A stretch of 5,000 bases of DNA from positions 1-5,000 of the forward strand of contig JAUWJN010000158.1 of assembly GCA_030607655.1 (NCBI GenBank), read 5' to 3'. Source of the stretch: a bacterium. Its GTDB lineage: Bacteria > Armatimonadota > Zipacnadia > Zipacnadales > Zipacnadaceae. Every line of letters starts with the position of its first letter. Positions within the stretch are counted from its first letter, which is position 1. The notes under the pieces were generated by a model that saw nothing but the letters and a program-made list of their open reading frames with translations, was not told the origin of the DNA and did not search any database. This document shows positions 1 to 4,387 of this stretch, piece after piece. Both the position numbers and the translations under genes were made by a program.

Positions 1-69
1 CAAACAAGGAAAGCCCCGGGGGATGGGGGAAGATGTTAGTAGTCAACTAATCAGCTAGTAGTCGGGAGT
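1..69. other. Short leader upstream of the URO-D-like gene
   Basis: No gene can be assigned here. All three forward frames close before position 60 (stops at 37-39, 48-50 and 56-58), so the stretch could hold the last codons of a gene to the left, but nothing is recognisable. An 8-base direct repeat TAGTAGTC occurs at 37-44 and 56-63, one starting 19 bases after the other. A small inverted repeat TTAGT/ACTAA lies at 36-40 and 46-50. A purine-rich GGGAG at 64-68 lies just before the first ATG. No convincing promoter is visible. Confidence 0.4.
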
Positions 70-1194
70 ATGACAGGAACCATGTTTGAGAAAATCTTTG
101 CGACCGATGTACTCGCCAAGCGGGAACGGGTGGAGCGGACATTGAACCTGGAGCCGGTGGACCGCGTGGCAATCCATGCCCAGCTTAGTTACAACCCGGG
201 CGTCATCTCGCTGTACACAGGTAAGCGGATTGAAGGATTCAACTATACCTACGAGGACATCTGCCAAGTCGTCAGAATGACGCTTGACGCGTGCTTCCCC
301 CCAATTGCACCCCAGGGAACAGCCCGGGTGACCGACGAGGATGGATTCGTCATCCAGAATGACAACTGGACCTGCTGGACGGCGAGCCGGCCGTTTGACG
401 ATGTTGCCGGTGCCCGGGAGTACTTGCTGCGCAAGACCGACCAAATGCGAGAGGCCCAGCCTAACTATGAGCAGGTACGCCGGGAATTCCGTGAACGTAT
501 GCAGAAGCTACAACGGCTCATCGGCGAGACCGTCATTATTGACACCAGCAGTCCGGTCGGGTTAGACGCTTGCTGGTACCGACTGGGGTTGATGTTGTTC
601 TCCTACCTGTACGTGGATGAGCCCCAGGTTATCTCCGAGTTCATTGAGGTCCATGTCACCAATGAAATCCGCCGCGCCCATGCCATCGCCGACCCCAGCC
701 TTTCGCCGGTGATACTGATTCCCGACGACTTCGCTACCAAGCAAGGCCCCATCTTCAGCCCGACGTTCCTCCGCCAGGAATTCTTCCCTCGTCTGCGCCG
801 ACTCACCGCAGCCTGGCAAAGCCACGACATCAAGGTGCTCTATCACAGTGACGGTAACTGGAAGAAAGTTATCCCTGACCTCGTGGCTTGCGGCGTGGAC
901 GGCTTCTATTGCCTGGAGCCCGCCATCGGTATGGACATCGTGGAGTTGAAGAATGCCTGGCCTAATCATGTGTGGGCCGGCGGCGTAGATGGTGTTGATC
1001 TGATGGAAAGAGGAACTCCCCAACAAGTTGCCCAACAGGTGCGAAGAGACATCCAGGAAACCAATGCTCTTCAGACAGGAGGAATGTTTGTCGGCACTTC
1101 CAGTGAAATTAACCCGCCCATCAAGCCCGAAAACTACCGCGCTATGGTGGAAGCAGTAGGCGAAGTGCTGAATCCAGATTTTTGCCCCAGTTAG
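70..1194 (+). CDS. Uroporphyrinogen decarboxylase-fold (URO-D/MtaA superfamily) protein
   Basis: This 374-residue protein has the usual length of the URO-D superfamily (TIM-barrel, cytoplasmic). That superfamily includes haem-pathway HemE and the corrinoid/CoM methyltransferases MtaA, MtbA and CmuA. Supporting features are the N-terminal EPVDRV (residues 28-33, the family's 'EPDRVP' start), the HSDGN motif at 259-263, which corresponds to HSCGN in relatives, 'IPDLVACGVDGF' at 268-279, LEP at 282-284, AGGVDG at 303-308, and a C-terminal 'SSEINPPIKPENYRAM'. It lacks the Arg-rich N-terminal substrate motif of true HemE. It also lacks the HxC...C zinc set of MtaA, because Cys is Asp261 and the distal motif is GTSSE. 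Substrate and reaction are therefore unknown; I infer a non-haem role. The start is uncertain. ATG 70 has GGGAG only one base upstream; ATG 82 (residue 5) has that site 13 bases upstream and a weak AGGA 3 bases upstream. The fold assignment is firm, the function is not. Confidence 0.88.
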   Translation: MTGTMFEKIFATDVLAKRERVERTLNLEPVDRVAIHAQLSYNPGVISLYTGKRIEGFNYTYEDICQVVRMTLDACFPPIAPQGTARVTDEDGFVIQNDNWTCWTASRPFDDVAGAREYLLRKTDQMREAQPNYEQVRREFRERMQKLQRLIGETVIIDTSSPVGLDACWYRLGLMLFSYLYVDEPQVISEFIEVHVTNEIRRAHAIADPSLSPVILIPDDFATKQGPIFSPTFLRQEFFPRLRRLTAAWQSHDIKVLYHSDGNWKKVIPDLVACGVDGFYCLEPAIGMDIVELKNAWPNHVWAGGVDGVDLMERGTPQQVAQQVRRDIQETNALQTGGMFVGTSSEINPPIKPENYRAMVEAVGEVLNPDFCPS

Positions 1195-1212
1195 ATGCTG
1201 CGCCGCGCTGAC

Positions 1213-1242
1213 CTTGGGGCCTTTGTCAGATAAGGCCCCAGG
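1213..1242 (+). terminator. GC-rich hairpin after the URO-D-like gene
   Basis: Bases 1213-1223 pair with 1232-1242 (11 pairs, one T·G) around an 8-base loop. The core is TGGGGCCTT/AAGGCCCCA. The hairpin begins 18 bases after the stop codon. No T-run follows on either strand, so it is not a classical intrinsic terminator. It may be an RNA-stabilising or attenuating 3' structure, or a terminator that needs factors. Confidence 0.4.
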
Positions 1243-1270
1243 ATAAATCGTCACCCCCAATGTGGTCAAC

Positions 1271-1277
1271 AAGGAGG
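1271..1277 (+). promoter_or_regulatory. Orphan perfect Shine-Dalgarno (AAGGAGG)
   Basis: This matches the 16S anti-Shine-Dalgarno perfectly, but no ATG, GTG or TTG lies within the next 4-14 bases in any frame. It lies inside a 35-codon open frame (ATG 1260 to TGA 1365-1367) that ends just inside the next gene. Either chance or a lost upstream start could explain it. Confidence 0.35.
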
Positions 1278-1359
1278 ATTATCAAGACCAGCCGGCGAAG
1301 TCATACTAGTAGAGCTAACCGGAGTGGTGCCGGACTGCCAGCGGTGGGAGCTAGTGATT

Positions 1360-1728
1360 ATGGATGAGCGGGTCAGGCAATTCATCCAGGAAACCGTGCA
1401 GACGATAATCGGGCTGGATATAGTGCTGTTTTTTCAAGCCAATCCCGATACCTTCGACACGCCAGCAGGACTGGCGCTGCGCCTGCGGCGCCAAGTGGCA
1501 CAGATTGAGCCGGTCCTGGTTCGGCTGGCCGGGCATGGCATCCTGGAGGTACACCCCCGCGGCGATGGACAATACCAATGTTATGCCCTGGTCCACAGCC
1601 CCCAAGTTTGGAACTTGCTGTGTCTACTAAGTGAGGCGTATCTGGACGACCCCGATACGTGCAAGCAAATCGTACATATGCTGGTGCGCCCGCAGCGGCC
1701 GGGCTCTGCCCCTGCCCAGGACGAATAG
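1360..1728 (+). CDS. Small winged-helix-like putative transcriptional regulator
   Basis: This is a 122-residue soluble protein that I do not recognise as a named family. An N-terminal helix (about residues 3-27, amphipathic, 'TIIGLDIVLFFQ') precedes a region that reads like a winged helix-turn-helix. 'DTPAGLALRLRRQVAQIEPV' (33-52) would supply the two HTH helices, 'LVRLAGHGILEV' (53-64) the usual 'L..L...GLL' step, and residues 65-78 (PRGDGQYQCYALVH) the beta wing. A C-terminal helical part (80-108) may serve in dimerisation, followed by a Pro/Ala-rich tail. I chose ATG 1360 because GGGAG at 1346-1350 sits 9 bases upstream. A GTG at 1324 would add 12 residues and has no good ribosome site. 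It is collinear with the URO-D-like gene and converges on the amidotransferase gene with a 42-base gap. DNA binding is inferred from pattern only. Confidence 0.65.
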   Translation: MDERVRQFIQETVQTIIGLDIVLFFQANPDTFDTPAGLALRLRRQVAQIEPVLVRLAGHGILEVHPRGDGQYQCYALVHSPQVWNLLCLLSEAYLDDPDTCKQIVHMLVRPQRPGSAPAQDE

Positions 1729-1770
1729 CATTATCCTGCGCGAAGCAACCCTCTCAAACAGGCGAAATCG

Positions 1771-2463
1771 CTAGGGACGCTCGGCCAGCCGAAAGAAATT
1801 CTCCAGTACCTGGCGGCCGTGCAAATATTCATTTGTGTAAGCCTCGGGGTGGAACTGAACCCCGTAGATCGGTCGCTGGCGATGGCGCATCGCCTGGATG
1901 GCGCAGTTCTCATTGCTCGCTAGTAGCACGAACTCCTCCGGCAACTGCCTGACCTCGCAGTAGTGATTCTGATACACATAGACGGTCTCCGGCAGGCCAG
2001 CGAATAACGGGTCAGGCTGGATAATCTGCACCGGCTGCATCCCCTTCTCCACGAACCAGCCCGGATGATAGTCAGGCTCCCAATCCGGCTCGCCCGGCTC
2101 CAACTGGCGCATCGGCTCATCCGCCAAGGTCTCGACCTGGCGGAAATCCTCACTGAAGGCGTGGCCGATGAGTTGATGCCCCCCGCAAGCCCCCAGTACG
2201 GGCAGGGTCGTGGTATGCAGCACGTCGTAAAGCCCATACAAGTCGGGCAAATCAATTTCGTCCCAGCCGTACCCGAAGCCACCGATAAAGATAGCCCGGA
2301 ACGGATAGCGACTGACAAACTCGGGCGTCACCTGCGGATAGCGGACAATCAAGCCGGGCCGCCCCGAAACCTGCTCGAAACGCACTTTGTACTTGAAATA
2401 TGACTCAGCCGCCCGCTGCAAGTAATCCTCGCCGGGCTTGGACATCGCTACGAATAATATCAT
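1771..2463 (-). CDS. Stand-alone class I glutamine amidotransferase
   Basis: This is a 230-residue GATase1 (triad type) protein, cytoplasmic. The full catalytic triad is visible: nucleophile Cys93 in 'LGACGGHQLIG' (90-100), and His205 and Glu207 in 'GVQFHPE' (201-207). 'AIFIGGFGYG' (57-66) is the oxyanion-side strand and Gly loop. Such domains hydrolyse glutamine and pass ammonia to a synthase, or hydrolyse gamma-glutamyl compounds. No synthase domain or partner gene is in the window, so the acceptor is unknown. Length equals a single GATase domain, and it differs from TrpG/PabA/GuaA (usual GxCxGxQ) in carrying GACGGHQ. I prefer the ATG at 2463: GAGGAG (2475-2480 on the other strand) lies 11 bases upstream. 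A GTG at 2493 would add 10 residues. It converges with the winged-helix gene and is separated by about 300 bases from the next minus-strand gene, so it probably has its own promoter. Confidence 0.88.
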   Translation of the reverse strand: MILFVAMSKPGEDYLQRAAESYFKYKVRFEQVSGRPGLIVRYPQVTPEFVSRYPFRAIFIGGFGYGWDEIDLPDLYGLYDVLHTTTLPVLGACGGHQLIGHAFSEDFRQVETLADEPMRQLEPGEPDWEPDYHPGWFVEKGMQPVQIIQPDPLFAGLPETVYVYQNHYCEVRQLPEEFVLLASNENCAIQAMRHRQRPIYGVQFHPEAYTNEYLHGRQVLENFFRLAERP

Positions 2464-2574
2464 TACGCACCGCTCTCCTCGACCGGACCGCACCCGCGGC
2501 CACCCTCGGCGCTCGGCTAGTGCCGGTCAATGACATTGCCTGGGCTACGCCGTCCATTCGGCAGATTACTGATG

Positions 2575-2602
2575 TTTAGCTGCTAGGCAAAACGGGTATA
2601 AT
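2575..2602 (+). promoter_or_regulatory. Putative sigma-70-type promoter with perfect TATAAT
   Basis: TATAAT at 2597-2602 is a perfect -10 box. The best -35 is weak (TTTAGC at 2575-2580, 16-base spacing, 3 of 6 matches to TTGACA), and there is no TG extension. It points right, away from the amidotransferase gene, towards a hairpin with TTTT about 90 bases downstream and not towards any + strand gene. Confidence 0.35.
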
Positions 2603-2619
2603 GTAAGGTAATTCATACC
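2595..2619. repeat. Imperfect palindrome over the TATAAT box (operator-like)
   Basis: GGTATAAT (2595-2602) and ATT-C-ATACC (2611-2619) are inverted copies apart from one extra C, with GTAAGGTA between them. The left arm overlaps the -10 box completely, which is the geometry of a repressor site. Chance is possible, as the arms are short and AT-rich. Confidence 0.3.
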
Positions 2620-2698
2620 ATCACCACCCAATTCAATCAGCGTGAAACCTGCAGAAGGGGCATCTGGGGCGATAGCCATAGGTGTTTCTTCTGCTTTT
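2609..2698 (+). ncRNA. Candidate small non-coding RNA (~90 nt)
   Basis: Three signals line up on the + strand: TATAAT at 2597-2602, an unstructured stretch of about 40 bases (2609-2650), and a long hairpin (2651-2694) followed at once by TTTT (2695-2698). The ATG at 2601-2603 is followed directly by TAA, so a protein is not the explanation. The stem contains five G·T pairs that are stable as G·U only in the + strand RNA and would be A/C mismatches in the opposite transcript, which favours this direction. I match it to no known RNA family. The 5' end is only inferred from the -10 box. Confidence 0.35.
2651..2698 (+). terminator. Long hairpin plus TTTT, intrinsic-terminator-like
   Basis: Bases 2651-2670 face 2675-2694 around a GATA loop: 19 of 20 positions can pair (14 Watson-Crick, 5 G·T, one G/A mismatch at 2667/2678). 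The base of the stem is GCAGAAG/CTTCTGC, and TTTT follows at 2695-2698. The T-run is short and the stem is longer than usual for a terminator, so it could instead be a structured RNA body or a folded-repeat remnant. Confidence 0.45.
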
Positions 2699-2725
2699 GG
2701 TGTTCCCCGTTCGCCTTCTGTTTTT

Positions 2726-2776
2726 GCCGTTGTCTGCCGTTCTACTGTCGTTGTCTGCTGTTGTCTGTCGTTATCT
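2726..2776. repeat. Degenerate decamer tandem repeat, five units
   Basis: Five successive units of GYYGTTRTCT occur at 2726-2735, 2736-2746 (11 bases, diverged), 2747-2756, 2757-2766 and 2767-2776. On the minus strand the unit reads AGACAACGGC-like. The last unit overlaps the stop codon of the channel gene (2771-2773): the base change G to A at 2773 relative to the other regular units is what makes TAA. The array adds pyrimidine/purine strand bias and creates spurious Leu-rich open frames on the + strand. Confidence 0.65.
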
Positions 2777-4189
2777 ACTGTACTTCCGCACGACGCAGAT
2801 CAATAATAGCGACATCATCACTATCCCCAGCGCCGCCTCTACCCCCGCTAAGGCCCGACCGACTCCTTGGGCAGGTGCCAGGTCAGCGTAGCCCAGGCTG
2901 GTGAAGGTAATGACGCTGAAATATAGGCAGCTCAGCCAGGCTGTGAACCCTGCCCAGGTGGGCCAGGCGATACCCGGGCCGATGCGGTACTCTCCCGTGT
3001 AGGGATTAGTTATGCCCGCCCAGCCGTGGAAAAAGGCGAACAGTGCCACCAATACTAAAGCCCACGCGGCGATCCAACCGGGCCGCTCGCCATAGCCGCA
3101 CAGAAAGTACATCAGCGCCGGCCAGAAGCGTTGCAGCAGGGGCTTTCTGTCCTTCACCATCTGCGCCCGCTTGCATTCCATCTCGCGGACGAAAAACTCC
3201 CCCGCCGTCTGATAGTCCCCCGACTCCTGATAATTCAGCTTGAGCTGGCGATATACCGCCTCGCAATCGGCAAACGTGGGCCGAGCCAAGTCATGTAACT
3301 TGTGGAGATTCTTGACCTTCTCCCATTCTTTCTCGCTGTGAGCGCAACGCTCATCTTGAATATGATACTGGGACCAGCGCCACCACGGGCAGAGAGACGG
3401 GCGGTCTTTCCGTATAGTTCTGCGTTTGCCCCACTTTACATGACTCAGATTGGCTTCGGGTGCAATCCTCGCTGTGGCCAGCAACGCCCCGCGCAGATCG
3501 GCTTCTTGCAAGTCGGACCTCATGATAGCCGCGACGCCACTATCTTGGTCAATCTCTTGCAAGGAGTCAATAGTGACCCCTCTTAGGTCAGCGTTGACAA
3601 GTTCCGCCTTATACAGATGAGCCCCTGCAAGCTTTGCCCACCACAGACTAGCTTTTCGCAGCTTGGCGAAGGACAGAACGGCGCCGTACAGATTGGCGCG
3701 CTCCAGTTTCGCCGCGTGCAGGCGCGCGGTACGCAGGTCAGCGCCCTGCAGCTTGGCATCCGCAAGATCAGCTTTCTCGAGGGTGGCGTCGTACAAATTA
3801 GCGCCTTGCAAGTTAGCGTGGCTCAGGTCAGCACCGTGCAATTCGGCGTTGGACAGATCGGCGTCGACCAGATTGGCAAGAGATAATTGAGCGCCCTGCA
3901 GCTCGGCCCATGCCAGTTGGGCTTCACCAAGGTAGACCCCGGCGGCGACTGCCGCCTCCAGTTCTTCCTTAAGCTGGTTGTCCCCCTCTCGAGGCCGGCG
4001 GGAGTGGAAGTAGCAGCACGGCTGAGGGTCGCGCTCATAAGGCTCAAGCAGCAGGCCGCAGGGGCGAGCCCTTACACTACGCCCTTTGTATATGAAGTCG
4101 TGCTCAAAGACATACTCGCACCGCGGGGTATCAGGCGGGTAGCTCTCGGGGAGGTCGTTGACGTAGTCGGGTGGCTCGGAGTTGGGCAT
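2771..4189 (-). CDS. Pentapeptide-repeat protein with C-terminal two-helix ion channel domain
   Basis: This is a 472-residue membrane protein in three parts. Residues 1-65 form a Cys-rich head (Cys24, Cys44, Cys58, Cys59, His62) that could bind zinc. Residues 90-204 are 23 uninterrupted A(x)L(xx) pentapeptides, expected to form a right-handed quadrilateral beta-helix of nearly six coils; four further units lie at 225-244. A polar helical linker follows (about 285-350; 'YRQLKLNYQESGDYQTAGEF' type, common before channel domains). The end is an Ion_trans_2-type pore module: TM1 about 372-391, pore helix about 412-430, filter TFTSLGYAD (428-436), TM2 about 443-467, then RKYSR. It probably sits in the inner membrane with the beta-helix in the cytoplasm, conducting K+ or another cation in response to an unknown ligand. 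The filter's second Gly is Ala435. I prefer ATG 4189, although no Shine-Dalgarno is visible. A TTG at 4273 would add 28 residues across a palindrome, and GTG 4198 is also possible. Confidence 0.88.
   Translation of the reverse strand: MPNSEPPDYVNDLPESYPPDTPRCEYVFEHDFIYKGRSVRARPCGLLLEPYERDPQPCCYFHSRRPREGDNQLKEELEAAVAAGVYLGEAQLAWAELQGAQLSLANLVDADLSNAELHGADLSHANLQGANLYDATLEKADLADAKLQGADLRTARLHAAKLERANLYGAVLSFAKLRKASLWWAKLAGAHLYKAELVNADLRGVTIDSLQEIDQDSGVAAIMRSDLQEADLRGALLATARIAPEANLSHVKWGKRRTIRKDRPSLCPWWRWSQYHIQDERCAHSEKEWEKVKNLHKLHDLARPTFADCEAVYRQLKLNYQESGDYQTAGEFFVREMECKRAQMVKDRKPLLQRFWPALMYFLCGYGERPGWIAAWALVLVALFAFFHGWAGITNPYTGEYRIGPGIAWPTWAGFTAWLSCLYFSVITFTSLGYADLAPAQGVGRALAGVEAALGIVMMSLLLICVVRKYSR
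3578..3922 (-). repeat. Coding array of 23 pentapeptide repeats (15-base period)
   Basis: These bases encode residues 90-204 of the channel protein as 23 consecutive five-residue units. Each has Ala at the first position and Leu at the third, without a single break. At DNA level this gives a 15-base periodicity with recurring GCNNNNCTN on the minus strand. A second, shorter array of four units (3458-3517) follows after a 20-residue interruption. Confidence 0.9.
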
Positions 4190-4240
4190 CGGATTCACTA
4201 CACAATAGTTCGTCGCGGGCCGCGTGCCCCCTTCTTGTCG

Positions 4241-4284
4241 CGCCTGCGCGATGTAGCTGCTACGGCAGCGCAAGCGCGTAGGCG
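4241..4284. repeat. Symmetric 44-base palindromic element
   Basis: An outer 10-pair stem (4241-4250 with 4275-4284, one G·T) and an inner 5-pair stem GCTGC/GCAGC (4256-4260 with 4265-4269) share the same centre. They are separated by a symmetric 5x5 internal loop, and a TACG tetraloop (UNCG type in RNA) caps the structure. It ends 52 bases upstream of the channel ATG. It looks like a REP-type or folded mobile repeat; no coding reason explains the symmetry. Confidence 0.6.
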
Positions 4285-4293
4285 AGGTTCTCT

Positions 4294-4329
4294 CCTTCGG
4301 CAGGCTCAGGACGGTGAGCTTGTCGAACC
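4294..4329. repeat. Interspersed repeat of the CTTCGGCAGGCTCAGG/TTGTCGAACC type
   Basis: The arms TTCGGCAGGCTCA (4296-4308) and TGAGCTTGTCGAA (4315-4327) pair over all 13 positions, two of them G·T, around a 6-base loop. I recognise this sequence from memory as a very common intergenic repeat in environmental bacterial genomes. I cannot count copies from one window. Confidence 0.6.
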
Positions 4330-4353
4330 GCCGAACCGCAACCTCGTCCCCTA

Positions 4354-4380
4354 GATCGCGGCAGGAATGCCGCTCCTACC
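4354..4380 (-). repeat. REP-like element with 5' GTAG and GCGGCA hairpin
   Basis: On the minus strand the element reads GTAG (4376-4379), GA, then stem GCGGCA/TGCCGC (4358-4363 with 4368-4373) around a 4-base loop. A GTAG-type tetranucleotide 5' of a short GC hairpin is the layout of REP sequences mobilised by RAYT (TnpA-REP) transposases. It begins 8 bases after the isomerase stop codon and may also act as its 3' hairpin, but no T-run follows. Confidence 0.6.
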
Positions 4381-4387
4381 GATTGGG

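Larger units (their letters stand above)
1195..1323 (+). other. Intergenic gap with hairpin and orphan ribosome-binding site
   Basis: The gap between the URO-D-like gene and the small winged-helix gene holds a strong GC-rich hairpin (1213-1242) and a perfect AAGGAGG (1271-1277) with no usable start codon behind it. The frame of the downstream gene is open back to 1234 (stop TAA at 1231-1233) but contains no ATG, GTG or TTG before the GTG at 1324. I see no clear -10/-35 pair, so the two genes may be co-transcribed. Confidence 0.45.
2464..2770. other. 307-base non-coding gap between amidotransferase and channel genes
   Basis: No credible protein is encoded here. From left to right it holds the amidotransferase leader with its GAGGAG, a small palindrome CAATG-A-CATTG (2528-2538), a TATAAT box inside an imperfect palindrome (2595-2619), a long hairpin followed by TTTT (2651-2698), and a degenerate decamer repeat (2726-2776) that runs into the end of the channel gene. 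Confidence 0.6.
4190..4387. other. 198-base gap filled with palindromic elements
   Basis: The gap between the isomerase stop and the channel ATG carries three separate inverted-repeat elements (4241-4284, 4296-4327, 4358-4373) with short spacers, and a tandem CGAACCGC duplication (4324-4331, 4332-4339). No protein or promoter is evident. The channel gene's promoter, if separate, must lie within or beside these repeats. Confidence 0.55.

Noticed and set aside
562..1272. Long minus-strand open frame (236 codons) opposite the URO-D-like gene
   Set aside because: Antisense shadow of a clearly recognisable gene; no family motif, and the + strand frame carries all the conserved residues.
2065..2403. 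+ strand frame of 112 codons
   Set aside because: Antisense shadow of the glutamine amidotransferase gene, whose catalytic motifs are in the minus-strand frame.
2481..2528. GACCGG/CCGGTC inverted repeat upstream of the amidotransferase gene
   Set aside because: Only six pairs with a 36-base loop in GC-rich sequence, and no inner pairing; expected by chance.
2726..2776. CRISPR array or phage repeat
   Set aside because: Units are 10-11 bases, contiguous and without unique spacers, which does not fit a CRISPR.
2682..2891. + strand Leu/Val-rich frame resembling a small membrane protein
   Set aside because: Its hydrophobic stretch is the pyrimidine-rich decamer repeat read as Leu/Val/Ser codons, and it then runs antisense to the channel gene. 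It has no ribosome site.
3617..3890. Two + strand open frames with repeating 'LQ/QIGALQ' or Ser/Ala patterns
   Set aside because: Mirror images of the 15-base pentapeptide coding period on the minus strand; not independent genes.
4190..4273. 28-residue N-terminal extension of the channel protein from TTG 4273
   Set aside because: It would be encoded partly by the 4241-4284 palindrome, uses a rare start, and the Cys-rich head begins after the ATG at 4189. Kept only as an alternative.
3887..4354. + strand frame of 155 codons spanning the channel gene head and the gap
   Set aside because: Antisense to the recognised channel gene and continuing through the palindromic repeats; no recognisable motif.
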